This document shows, in pieces, positions 19,696 through 28,732 of a DNA stretch of 51,339 nt (positions are counted from its first letter, which is position 1; each line of letters begins with the position of its first letter). This DNA comes from Pirellulales bacterium. Its GTDB lineage: Bacteria > Planctomycetota > Planctomycetia > Pirellulales > Thermoguttaceae. The stretch lies in NCBI GenBank assembly GCA_016935315.1, contig JAFGRD010000109.1, positions 1 through 51,339 of the forward strand, written 5' to 3'. Both the position numbers and the translations under genes were made by a program. A model generated the notes under the pieces. It was given only the letters and a program-made list of their open reading frames with translations, was not told the origin of the DNA and made no database searches.

Positions 19696-19723
19696 CGATT
19701 GAAACGAACATTTGTTTTAATCG
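19696..19723. promoter_or_regulatory. Palindromic operator of the TetR-family regulator
   Basis: 28-bp imperfect palindrome, 22 of 28 positions symmetric; left arm CGATTGAAACGAAC, right arm ATTTGTTTTAATCG. It begins right after the -10 box and ends 24 nt before the regulator's ATG. Its position would let the bound repressor block RNA polymerase, giving autoregulation of the whole operon. Confidence 0.7.
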
Positions 19724-19747
19724 AGCGTTTACATCGGGAAGGATGCC

Positions 19748-20425
19748 ATGGCGGCCCAAGCAGACGACACCCGGCACCGGCTCCTGGAGGCTGCGGGCGA
19801 AGTCTTTGCGGAGAAAGGATTTCAGGCGGCGACGGTTCGCGACATTTGCGGCCGGGCGGGCGCCAATCTGGCAGCGGTCAATTACCATTTTGGCGACAAG
19901 GAGCGGCTGTACGTGGAGGTGGTCAAGCATGCCCATCACTGCGGAGAGGAAATTGCCTACCCGCAGTGGCCGCCCGGAACGCGGCCCAGGAAGAAGTTTC
20001 GCGACTATGTCTCTCACATGCTGATCCGATTGCTCGATCCGCGTCGGCCTGCCTGGCACACCCAGTTGATGGCTCGAGAGATGGCCCAGCCGTCGGCCGC
20101 GTGCGCGGCGTTGGTGGAATCGTACATTCGCTCAGGTCATGAGTTGCTGGAGGAAATCCTTGTCGAGCTGATGCCGCCGGAGACTTCGGCGATCGCACGG
20201 CATCTGGCGGCGTTCAGCATCGTCGGCCAGTGTTTGTACTTCCGAATTGGCCGTCCGATCGTGGAACGGCTGGTGGGTGAGGACGAGTTCCGCACCTACG
20301 ACGTCGCGCGGCTGACCGACCATATTGTGCGATTCAGTCTGGCCGCGCTGGGGAGCCGGCAGCCGGCGGGCGAGGCCTCGCAACCGGCCTCCACGGCAGG
20401 ACGTTCACGAGAGGTGATCCGCTGA
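19748..20425 (+). CDS. TetR-family repressor of an RND efflux operon
   Basis: 225 aa. N-terminal helix-turn-helix domain (residues 1-60): RLLEAAGEVFAEKGFQAATV, then VRDICGRAGANLAAVNYHFG, the standard TetR pattern. The C-terminal half resembles the CecR/YbiH type (DUF1956), with REMAQPS and the helix SIVGQCLYFRIGRPIVERL. It is the first gene of an operon with an adaptor and an RND pump; its stop overlaps the next start (TGATG). A clear promoter and operator lie just upstream, so it likely represses itself and the pump until a small ligand binds. Ligand unknown. Confidence 0.93.
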   Translation: MAAQADDTRHRLLEAAGEVFAEKGFQAATVRDICGRAGANLAAVNYHFGDKERLYVEVVKHAHHCGEEIAYPQWPPGTRPRKKFRDYVSHMLIRLLDPRRPAWHTQLMAREMAQPSAACAALVESYIRSGHELLEEILVELMPPETSAIARHLAAFSIVGQCLYFRIGRPIVERLVGEDEFRTYDVARLTDHIVRFSLAALGSRQPAGEASQPASTAGRSREVIR

Positions 20426-21744
20426 TGAGCAAGCGAATCGGCAGGTTTCTGGGGCTGATTATTGTGACGGGGACGGCTCTGGCTGTGGCGATCACGGTTA
20501 CCGCGGGCGGCTGGGGACGGACCGCGCCGATTGGAAACGGCACCTCGAAAACCAACATGCCGAAAACGCCGGTTGCGGTGATGGAGGTGAAGCCGGAATT
20601 GATCGAGATTACCGATTCCTATTCGGGCATGATCCGGCCGCTGGAGCGGTTTACGCTGGGGTTCGAGATTGCCGGGCGCGTGGTCGCCTTGGGCGCCGAC
20701 GCCGAGGGCCAGCCGCTGGACGACGGGGACCGCGTTACGGCGGGACAGGTTCTGGCGAAGCTGGACGATCGCGTGTATCGCTCGCGGGTCGACGAGGCCA
20801 AAGCCCAGCTCGAAGCCGTCCGGGCCCAGTCCCGCGACGCCAACGCCCGACTGGAGAAGGCCCAGTCGGACCTCAACCGCAGCGAGCAGCTCCGGCAGCT
20901 CGAGCAGCGGACGGGCAAGCGAGCGATCACCGGGGAGGAATACCAGGCCGACGTGACCCAGTTGTCGGTAGCCAAGGCCCAGGCCGAGATGGTCCAGGCC
21001 CAATTGGCCGTCGCGCTGGCCCAATTGCCCACGGCGGAGAAGAACCTGGAAGATGCCACGCTGCGTTCGCCCGTGGCCGGCGTGCTCTCCAAGCGGCTGA
21101 TCAACGTGGGCGAGTCGGTCACTCCACACCAGGTCGTCATGGAGATCATCCAGGTGGACGAAGTACTGCTGGTGGCGGGCGTGCCCGAGGCCTACGTCGG
21201 CGCCATCCAGATCGGCCAACCGGTCCACGTGGAGCTGCTGGCCCGCGACCGGTTCCAGCAGCAGCGGGCCCGGAGCGACGGCCGCGTGTATCGAGTGGCC
21301 GAGGCGGCCGACCAGACGACCGGTCTGTTTGAGGTGGAAATCATCCTGCCCAATCCGCAGCGACGGTGGAGACCGGGACTGATTGCACTGGCCCACATCG
21401 TGCTCGATCGGGTCCAGGGGTTCCGCGTCCCGATGACGTGCGCGGTCTTCCGCGACGATGCGGCCTATCTGTTCACGGTGGAGACGACCGGGCTGGCGTC
21501 CCCGGACGCCGAGGAGCTGGGCAAGGCCCGACGTTTGGACTTGAGCAGGTGGATCGAGCAGGGGCGCGACTTGATCCTCGCGGAGTTGCCGCCGGGACGC
21601 CGGATCGTGGTCCAACGCGGGCAACACCGCCTGGTCGACGGGCGCGATGTGCGGTTGATTCGGGCAGACGTGGAGGGGCCGGCCGAGAGCGACGCGGTGC
21701 CGGCGGTGCGTTCGCCCGCCCGCGTTGTCAATGCAAAGTCGTGA
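20425..21744 (+). CDS. RND efflux periplasmic adaptor (HlyD/MFP family)
   Basis: 439 aa. One N-terminal hydrophobic segment (LGLIIVTGTALAVAITVTAG) anchors or exports it. A split lipoyl domain (TLGFEIAGRVVALG ... DRVTAGQVLAKLDDRVY, and later LEDATLRSPVAGVLSKRLI) surrounds a long coiled coil rich in Ala, Gln and Glu (about residues 125-205). Beta-barrel and membrane-proximal domains follow. It bridges the inner-membrane pump to an outer-membrane channel. Start overlaps the tetR stop; the pump gene begins 24 nt downstream. No TolC-type channel gene is in the window, so the channel must be encoded elsewhere. Confidence 0.93.
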   Translation: MSKRIGRFLGLIIVTGTALAVAITVTAGGWGRTAPIGNGTSKTNMPKTPVAVMEVKPELIEITDSYSGMIRPLERFTLGFEIAGRVVALGADAEGQPLDDGDRVTAGQVLAKLDDRVYRSRVDEAKAQLEAVRAQSRDANARLEKAQSDLNRSEQLRQLEQRTGKRAITGEEYQADVTQLSVAKAQAEMVQAQLAVALAQLPTAEKNLEDATLRSPVAGVLSKRLINVGESVTPHQVVMEIIQVDEVLLVAGVPEAYVGAIQIGQPVHVELLARDRFQQQRARSDGRVYRVAEAADQTTGLFEVEIILPNPQRRWRPGLIALAHIVLDRVQGFRVPMTCAVFRDDAAYLFTVETTGLASPDAEELGKARRLDLSRWIEQGRDLILAELPPGRRIVVQRGQHRLVDGRDVRLIRADVEGPAESDAVPAVRSPARVVNAKS

Positions 21745-21768
21745 GTTGACAGGCCCACAGCCCAAGCC

Positions 21769-24700
21769 ATGCACATCAGCCACAGAGCCATTGACCGTCC
21801 CCGCGTGGTGATCGTGGGCGTCTTGATGGTGATCGCGATCGCGATCCTGGCCGCCCTCTACATACCCGTGCAGCGAACACCCGGAATCAACACCGCGGTG
21901 ATCCTGGTGACGATCCCCTATCCGGGCGCCCAGCCCACCGAGGTCGAGGACGAAGTCACTCGCAAGGTCGAAGAGGCACTGAAGAAACTCGACCGGGTCG
22001 ACTTCATCGCCTCGACGAGTATGCGGGGATCGAGCGTCACCCAGATCATCTTCCTCGACGGGGTGGACGCGAAAGAAGCGCGGACCGACGTGGCCCATCT
22101 GGTCGACGAGGTGCGGGCCCTGTTGCCGCAGGGCCGCGAAGTGCAGCCGATCATCACCGACATCGACTTCGAGAGCGCCCCGATCATGCTGGTGAACCTC
22201 AGCGGCCCGAAGGGTTTCGACCCCCGCGCCCTGAAGCAGATCGCCGAAGACGTGCAGGACGAGCTCGAGGCGATTTCTGGCGTGGCCAACACCCAGCAAT
22301 TTGGCGGCCGCGAGCGGGAAATCCACGTCAACGTCAACCCCGATCTGTTCATGGAATACGGCTTCTCGATCGGCGAGATCTTCCGCGCCGTGTCCGATTT
22401 CCACAGCAAGCTGCCGGGCGGGTCGCTGAACACGGAGGAGTTCGACTACCAGGTCCGCAACGCGACCAAGCTGCGCAGCGTGAACGATATTCGCCAGGCG
22501 GTGGTGGCCGAGCGCAGCGGGCGGTTGATTCGCGTGCGCGACGTCGCCGACGTCCGCGACACCTACCGGCGGTTGAAAAACGTGGCCCAACTCGACGGCC
22601 AGGAAACCGCTACGATCGTGGTCAACAAGGAAGCCAACATCAACACGCTGGATACGGCCCGGCAGATCAAGCAGCGGGTGGCCGAACTCCAGGACGAGTA
22701 TCCCCACATCAAGTTCTCGACCACCCGCGACATCTCCGAAGACATCAGTATCATGTTCTCCGTCCTGGGATCCAGCGCCGTGTTCGGGGCCATGCTGGTG
22801 CTGATCATCCTGGCGTGGTCGATGGGGCTGCGAATCTCGATCCTGGTGCTGTTGGCAATTCCCTTCAGCTCGGCCATTGCGTTGATCTTCCTGTTTGCCG
22901 CGAGTATCCCCATCTCGAACATGGTGATCTTCAGCTTCATCCTCGTGCTGGGGATGGTCGTCGACGGGGCCATCATTGTGGCCGAGAACATCCACCGCCA
23001 CATCGAACGGGGGGAGCCGCCGATCGTGGCCGCCAAGACGGGAATCGACGAGGTGGGCATCCCGGTGATCGCCGCCGATCTGACCACCGCGGCCGCTTTC
23101 CTGCCGATGTTGCTGGTGCCGGGCATCATGGGCGACTTCATGGGTGTGATGCCCAAGGTGGTCAGCGTGGCCCTGTTCGGCTCGATGGTGGTCGACCACT
23201 TCCTAATTCCTGTGCTGGCCGCCTACTGGTATCGGCAGCCCGAGCCGGAGTCCGGGCTCGCCGCGGAAGGCGGCCCCGAGGCCCCGGCCCCAGCGGCCGC
23301 GACGGGAAATGGTCTCGTGTACGCCCATCCACAGAGCCGCGTCCGCCCCAACCACGGGGCGCTGACCCGGGCCTATGCCGCGGTGCTGCACTACTCGCTG
23401 AGCAACCGTTGGGTGGTGCTCTGCTGTTGTGCCATGGCCATCTTCTGGGCGGTCTGGAAGCTGGAGCATATCGGATTCGTCTTCTTCCCGGTCAGCGATC
23501 GCGGCCAGTTCGAGATCAACTACGAGTTGCCGCTGGGCTATAGCATCGAAGAGACCCTCCGGGCGTCGAAGAACTTGACCAATCCGCTGCTGGAACTGAA
23601 GGAGACGGGCGAGCTGATCCACTTCGTCAACGCGGTCGGCTCCACGGCCGGACTGGCCACGCGTTTGGAAACCGATCCGACCAGCGGACCCGAGTTCGGC
23701 AAAATCATGGTCCAGCTCGCGCCACCCACGGAGCGCGAGCGGCACCAGAAGACGATCCTCCGGGAACTCCGCGAGAAGATCGACGCGAACCCGTATCCCG
23801 GGCTGAAGTATACGATCGAGGAGCTCAAGGAGGGCCCGCCGGGCGGTTCCGATGTGGCGGTGCGGCTGACGGGCAAGAACCTCGAACAGCTCGGGCGGCT
23901 GGCCGAGAGAATCGCCCGTCGCCTGGAGGAAACACCCGGCACCGTCGAAGTCAGTGCCGATTATCGCCCCGACAGCCCCGAACTGGTCGTCGAGCCCGAC
24001 AAGTCGGCGGCGGGGCTGTTCGGGCTCAGCGACGCCGAGGTCGCCGTGGCGGTGCAGACGGCCATCCTCGGCAACAGCGTGATCCAATTGCCGCTGGACG
24101 ACGAGGACGTGACACTGCGGCTCCAGGCCGACCCCGAATATCAGAAGACCAAGGACGACGTCGAGCGGCTGATGCTCACCAGCCGGGACGGCCGTCGGGC
24201 GACCGTCGGCCAGGTCGCCCGGGTCCACCGCGGCACCGGGCTGTACGCGGTGAATCGTTGGGATCGCCGCCGGGCCGTGACTGTGCGGTCTGACGTCCGC
24301 GACGACGAAGGCTTCATTCCCGACGACATCTTCGCCGTGTTGCGCAAAGACATCCTACCGGAGATCGGCTTCGGAGATGTCAAGGAAAACAAGATGACCT
24401 TGTTGGGCGCGCCCGCCACGGAAGCCGAAGGCGTTCGGGCCACCTTCACGGGCGAGAACGAAGAACGCGACGAGAACTTCGGCTATCTGCTCCGCTCGAT
24501 GATCGTGGGCGTCCTGTTGATCTTCGGGATCCTGGTGGTCCAGTTCAACAGCTTCCGCCAGACCGTGGTGGTGCTGGGGGCGGTGCCGCTGAGCTTTGTG
24601 GGCGTGGTGTTCGGCATGTGGATCTGCGGGCATTCCTTCAGCCTGGCGTCGTTCATCGGGCTGATTTGCCTGGCCGGCATTGTGGTCAACGACGCGATCG

Positions 24701-24990
24701 TGTTGGTCGACTTCACCAACCAGGCCCGGCGCCGCGGCATGCGCGTGAAACATGCTCTGCTGGAAGCGGGTGTGAACCGGCTACGCCCGGTGATCTTGAC
24801 GACCGTGACCACCATCGGCGGGCTGGCCCCGTTGTTTCTGAACATCTCCGGCGGGGCCGAGTTCTGGCAGCCGCTGACCGGGGCAGTGATCTTCGGGCTG
24901 GCGTTTGCCACGGTGCTGACGCTGCTGGTGATTCCGGTCTGTTACAGCCTGGCCTACAGCTTCGCCGACCGGAAAACGCATCCTGAGTAG
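21769..24990 (+). CDS. RND-type efflux pump, inner-membrane subunit
   Basis: 1073 aa, normal for the AcrB/MdtC class. TM1 IVGVLMVIAIAILAALYIPV is followed by VTIPYPGAQPTEVEDEVTRK and the porter domain; the second half repeats the plan. TM4 reads GMVVDGAIIVAENIHRH: the proton-relay pair Asp-Asp of AcrB (407-408) is Asp-Gly here. TM10 has CLAGIVVNDAIVLVDF where AcrB has a Lys. The pump may therefore use a changed relay or another ion. It would export drugs, bile-like compounds or metals across the envelope together with the adaptor at 20425-21744. Confidence 0.93.
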   Translation: MHISHRAIDRPRVVIVGVLMVIAIAILAALYIPVQRTPGINTAVILVTIPYPGAQPTEVEDEVTRKVEEALKKLDRVDFIASTSMRGSSVTQIIFLDGVDAKEARTDVAHLVDEVRALLPQGREVQPIITDIDFESAPIMLVNLSGPKGFDPRALKQIAEDVQDELEAISGVANTQQFGGREREIHVNVNPDLFMEYGFSIGEIFRAVSDFHSKLPGGSLNTEEFDYQVRNATKLRSVNDIRQAVVAERSGRLIRVRDVADVRDTYRRLKNVAQLDGQETATIVVNKEANINTLDTARQIKQRVAELQDEYPHIKFSTTRDISEDISIMFSVLGSSAVFGAMLVLIILAWSMGLRISILVLLAIPFSSAIALIFLFAASIPISNMVIFSFILVLGMVVDGAIIVAENIHRHIERGEPPIVAAKTGIDEVGIPVIAADLTTAAAFLPMLLVPGIMGDFMGVMPKVVSVALFGSMVVDHFLIPVLAAYWYRQPEPESGLAAEGGPEAPAPAAATGNGLVYAHPQSRVRPNHGALTRAYAAVLHYSLSNRWVVLCCCAMAIFWAVWKLEHIGFVFFPVSDRGQFEINYELPLGYSIEETLRASKNLTNPLLELKETGELIHFVNAVGSTAGLATRLETDPTSGPEFGKIMVQLAPPTERERHQKTILRELREKIDANPYPGLKYTIEELKEGPPGGSDVAVRLTGKNLEQLGRLAERIARRLEETPGTVEVSADYRPDSPELVVEPDKSAAGLFGLSDAEVAVAVQTAILGNSVIQLPLDDEDVTLRLQADPEYQKTKDDVERLMLTSRDGRRATVGQVARVHRGTGLYAVNRWDRRRAVTVRSDVRDDEGFIPDDIFAVLRKDILPEIGFGDVKENKMTLLGAPATEAEGVRATFTGENEERDENFGYLLRSMIVGVLLIFGILVVQFNSFRQTVVVLGAVPLSFVGVVFGMWICGHSFSLASFIGLICLAGIVVNDAIVLVDFTNQARRRGMRVKHALLEAGVNRLRPVILTTVTTIGGLAPLFLNISGGAEFWQPLTGAVIFGLAFATVLTLLVIPVCYSLAYSFADRKTHPE

Positions 24991-25090
24991 ACTCTGGCAG
25001 AACGGCCCGTCGAAGACGTTTTTGGGTCTCTCGGGCGTATTACCGTGCCTATGGCTCGACATTTTGCGGAAGTCCAGTCATAACAGGTGT

Positions 25091-26593
25091 ATGCTTTCCT
25101 CCCGGCGACTGCCCACGACGCTCTGGCTGATCCTGCTGGTCGCGCTGGCGCTGCGCTTGCTGGGGGCATGGCATGCGAATCTGACCTTCGACGAGCGGGC
25201 CCGGGTGGCCCTGGCCGAAACGATTGATCTGCGGCCCGGCCACCTTCACCTCGTTTCCCGAACCGTCGCCCATCCGCCGATGAGCATCTACCTGATGAAG
25301 CTTAGCGGCCTGGCGTTCGGCACCGGCGACCTCGGGCTGCGGATGCTGCACGTGGTGGCCGGCACGCTGACCGTGCTGCTGGTCTTCTTCCTGGGACGGC
25401 GGGTCTTTTCGGAGCGGGCCGGCCTTTGGGCGGCGGCGCTGCTGGCCGTCGACCAGTTCCACGCCGGCTGGTCGCGGGTGGTGCTGACCGAGGTGCTGAT
25501 GCTGCTGTTTGCATCCCTGGTCCTGCTGCAATTCCTGCGCGTGCTGGAAAGCGGCACGACTCGGCGGTTCGCGGTGCTCGGACTGCTGCTGGGGCTGGCC
25601 TATCTGGCCAAGGAAGTGGCGATCCTGCTGCTGCCGGTCCTTTGGATCTACCTGCTGATCACGCCCCGGCACCGTCGCGTCCTGCGCCGGCCGACGTGGT
25701 ACCTGGCCCAGGGCGTGTTCCTGGCGGCCGTTGCCCCCGACGTGATCTGGAACCTCGTCCAGGGGATGGAAAGCTACCTGTACCGCGATCTGATGTTCGC
25801 TTCCGAGCCGTTTCACATTTCGCTGAAGTCGCTGAGCCTGTACGTCGGCGAGCTGTTTCGGGCGTGGTTCGGCGATCCGGCCCTGGACGTCGAATACGAG
25901 CAGGGCAGCCTCTATACGTGCTACTGGCCGGCGGGGGTGCTGTACCTGGGGGCCGTAACGACCGCCGTCGTCCGCCGCAAGGACCCGGCCGTGAGACTGC
26001 TGCTGGTGATGTTTACCGTGATCTTCGGAGCGTTTTTCCTGCTGCCCGGCGGCGATCGGTTCGAGCCGTTCTGGTGGGCGTCGATGAGCCTGATTCCGGC
26101 GGTCGTGTGTGCGGGCTGGGCGTTGGATTGGGCCGCCCGCAGCGGTAGAATGCCCGCCCTGGCCGCGCTGCTGCTGATCGGATTGCTGGGTGCTCACTAC
26201 GTGCCGGTGGCGCTTCGTTCCGGGGAAGCGCAACCGCGGGCGACAGTCCGGCAGTTTGTCGACGATTTCCTCCGCCGCGCCGACGCCGCCCTGCGGCGGG
26301 GCAATTTGCGCGAGGCCGAAAGCCGCTACGTTTTCATGTTGAATCTGGGCGGCCCGAATGCCGAGGCATTCTATGGGCTGGCCACCGTGGCCGCGATGCG
26401 GGGACAAACCGAGAAGGCCGAGCTGTTGCTGCAGAAATGTCTGGAGCTGGACCCGGATCACGAAGCCGCGTCGGAGCGACTTCGGCAACTCAGAGCCCGT
26501 CCGAAAGGCCCCGACTCCCGGCCCCTCTCGCCGCAAGCGGGGCCGTCGGAGAACGTTCCAACCCAACAGACACAGCGGGAACCCACGCTTTGA
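25091..26593 (+). CDS. GT39/ArnT-type membrane glycosyltransferase with C-terminal TPR
   Basis: 500 aa. GT-C fold enzyme that would transfer a sugar from a polyprenyl-phosphate donor. The first periplasmic loop has the acidic motif NLTFDERARVALAE followed by VAHPPMSIYLMKLSG, the catalytic Asp-Glu and HPP signature of the family. About 10-11 hydrophobic segments follow up to residue 390. The last about 100 residues are soluble, with a tetratricopeptide-like pair (AEAFYGLATVAAMRGQTEKA, then LLLQKCLELDPDHEAA). ATG at 25091 begins right at the first helix. The stop overlaps the next gene (TTGA). Confidence 0.85.
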   Translation: MLSSRRLPTTLWLILLVALALRLLGAWHANLTFDERARVALAETIDLRPGHLHLVSRTVAHPPMSIYLMKLSGLAFGTGDLGLRMLHVVAGTLTVLLVFFLGRRVFSERAGLWAAALLAVDQFHAGWSRVVLTEVLMLLFASLVLLQFLRVLESGTTRRFAVLGLLLGLAYLAKEVAILLLPVLWIYLLITPRHRRVLRRPTWYLAQGVFLAAVAPDVIWNLVQGMESYLYRDLMFASEPFHISLKSLSLYVGELFRAWFGDPALDVEYEQGSLYTCYWPAGVLYLGAVTTAVVRRKDPAVRLLLVMFTVIFGAFFLLPGGDRFEPFWWASMSLIPAVVCAGWALDWAARSGRMPALAALLLIGLLGAHYVPVALRSGEAQPRATVRQFVDDFLRRADAALRRGNLREAESRYVFMLNLGGPNAEAFYGLATVAAMRGQTEKAELLLQKCLELDPDHEAASERLRQLRARPKGPDSRPLSPQAGPSENVPTQQTQREPTL

Positions 26594-28689
26594 CATACGA
26601 ACCGGCGACAACGCGAAGCGACCGCCCGCTGCTTTCGGCGGCAGCGTTCCTGTCAATGGTGATGGCGCCGCTCGGCGTCTACTCGCTGGCCGCGCTGGCC
26701 GCAGCCGCAACCGACGCCACGGCCCCGGCCCGGGTGGCCTGCTTCGATCCGGCCAACCTGGACACCATGTCGGCCGGCCGCAAGGCCGCTTCGCTGGCCA
26801 TGGCGCTGTCGGCCGTGGTCTTTCTGTTCGTCGTTCCCGGCCTGCTGGGCACGCTGGCCTTCACGCGGCGGGCCGGCACCCGGCGCAACGCCCATCTCTG
26901 GAGCCTGGCGGTCAATTCAGCGGCGCTGATCGTGGTTTGTCTGCTGTTGCGCCACACGACCGGGGTCCAGCGCGGCCCGCTGGCGGTCGCGTGGCTGGCG
27001 TGGACCGTCGTGCTGTTCGCCTTCGGCTGGCAACCCCGGCGGTCGCCCGTGCTGCTGGGCCGCTGGCGGAGGCGCTACGGCGGCGGCCTGCTGGTCGGGC
27101 TGCTGGCCGCGGCGGCCGCCGGCTGGGCCATGTTTCCCGAGCAGTTCGTGCAGTGCTTCGCCGAAGACGGCACCGAGACCTACGAGCTGGCTCGAAGTCT
27201 GCGGGAACACTTTCTTCCCTATTGGGAATTGGAGACGTGGACCCCGGAAGGGGGCAACCGGCTGGGGACCGTGGTGGTCAACCCTTCGCTGATCAACTCC
27301 TATTGGACGTGCGGTCTGCAAACGCTGTTAGGCAGCGGCGAGCATAGCGGGGGCGAATTGGGTACGCGGTTACCCTATTGGGTCTGGTGGTTGGCCGTGT
27401 TTGCCGTGGCGCTGCGGCTGGTGCGTCCGTCGAGGCGAGGTGGAAGCTGGACCAACGGCCTGATACTCGCTCTGCTGATGATTCTGGTGAGTGTGCTGTT
27501 CAGTTTCTACGTTGGCTACAACCCGTACATGGCCGACCTGGCCAACCCCGGCGTGCCCGATGCCCTGTTTACGCTCTGTGTGCTGCTGGCCTTCGATTGT
27601 CTTCGGCGACGGGATCACTGGGCGTTTGTCGTCTCCATGCTGCTGGCTTCGCTGGTGCTCTACGCCGGCCCGGTCATGCTGGCGGCCGTTCTGGCGGCGG
27701 CCTGGGTCTGGCGGCCGATCGAACGCAGGGAGGTGCTTCGGTGGGGCGTGCGGACGGTGGAACTGTTGCTGGCGATTGCGCTGGGCTATCTGGCCTGGGG
27801 CTGGTGGGAGGGATCGCTGGAAGTCTGGGCCCACACGGCCGACGTCGAATACGTTGCCGATTACCTCTCACCCTTTCCACGCTGGAAATCGGCCCCCTTG
27901 TTCTTCGGCTATTTCCTGCTGCTTTGCGGCGGGGTCCCGGCTCTGGGCCTGATCTGGACGTTTCGGCGCGGGCGGTGGGAGCGGACCGTGGCCACCGCCG
28001 GTTTGCTCTATCTGGCGATCGTGCTGCTCTCGGGGTTCAAGAACATCCATTACCTCGGGCCGCTGTTGCCGATTCCCGTGGTGCTGCTGCTGGCGGAGTT
28101 GGAGCGAAGGAATCGGGCCGTCCCGCGACGAGAGAAGAAAACGCCCGGCTCGCCGGACTCGTGGGCTTGCTGGGGCTCTTTGGGCCCTGTGAAGACGTTG
28201 GCGGCCTGCTCCCTGATCGTTTGCATCGTCCTCTGTTGGCCCAAGGCACGATCCACGTTCACACTCACTCGCGAGTTGGGCGCGCGGACCACCATCACCA
28301 CCGACTCGTATCTGACGGCCGCGCGGTGGGCTCGGCTGCGGCTGGTGCTGATCGAGCAGGGTTTGGTCTCCTGGTACTACGACGCCCACACTTGGGCCGC
28401 CTATGCCCAGCGCGAGGCGGCGCCGGCGGCACTGCGGCCGCTGGTGCTGACCGACGGGGGAACGCCGGCGCCGGGCTACCGGCCGGTGGCGTCCCGGCCC
28501 GTCGAGGGAACGCAGCAGGTGGCCAGGCTCTACGCCCGGGACGAAGCCGCCGAAACGTGGCTGCGCACGCGGCCCACCTTGCGGCCCGTGGATCGCTACC
28601 CGGCGATCATGAGACCGCTGGCCAAGGGGCCCTTCTCGCCGCACGAGAACCTGCTCAGCGATCTCGAACTGCTGCGATGGCCGTGGTGA
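26590..28689 (+). CDS. Large polytopic membrane protein, probable GT-C glycosyltransferase
   Basis: 699 aa, TTG start at 26590 overlapping the previous TGA stop, which implies translational coupling. More than ten hydrophobic segments. After the third to fourth helix comes the acidic loop CFAEDGTETYELARSLREH, comparable to the catalytic loop of GT-C enzymes, followed by NPSLINSYWTCG. A soluble C-terminal region (about residues 560-699) contains ITTDSYLTAARWARLRLVL. No named family is recognised. By partner (the GT39-TPR protein) and topology it is likely a lipid-linked sugar transferase or related O-glycosylation component. A longer start inside the upstream gene is in frame but less likely. 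Confidence 0.65.
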   Translation: MTYEPATTRSDRPLLSAAAFLSMVMAPLGVYSLAALAAAATDATAPARVACFDPANLDTMSAGRKAASLAMALSAVVFLFVVPGLLGTLAFTRRAGTRRNAHLWSLAVNSAALIVVCLLLRHTTGVQRGPLAVAWLAWTVVLFAFGWQPRRSPVLLGRWRRRYGGGLLVGLLAAAAAGWAMFPEQFVQCFAEDGTETYELARSLREHFLPYWELETWTPEGGNRLGTVVVNPSLINSYWTCGLQTLLGSGEHSGGELGTRLPYWVWWLAVFAVALRLVRPSRRGGSWTNGLILALLMILVSVLFSFYVGYNPYMADLANPGVPDALFTLCVLLAFDCLRRRDHWAFVVSMLLASLVLYAGPVMLAAVLAAAWVWRPIERREVLRWGVRTVELLLAIALGYLAWGWWEGSLEVWAHTADVEYVADYLSPFPRWKSAPLFFGYFLLLCGGVPALGLIWTFRRGRWERTVATAGLLYLAIVLLSGFKNIHYLGPLLPIPVVLLLAELERRNRAVPRREKKTPGSPDSWACWGSLGPVKTLAACSLIVCIVLCWPKARSTFTLTRELGARTTITTDSYLTAARWARLRLVLIEQGLVSWYYDAHTWAAYAQREAAPAALRPLVLTDGGTPAPGYRPVASRPVEGTQQVARLYARDEAAETWLRTRPTLRPVDRYPAIMRPLAKGPFSPHENLLSDLELLRWPW

Positions 28690-28732
28690 CGTCGTGTTTT
28701 CAAAGAGTGCGGTCAAGGCCCGAAAACGTGCT

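Noticed and set aside
20296-23199. Long open frame of 967 codons on the minus strand
   Set aside because: It lies antisense to the tetR, adaptor and RND genes, whose proteins are clearly recognisable. Its translation is rich in His, Gln, Arg and Asp without domains, as expected for a shadow frame in high-G+C DNA.
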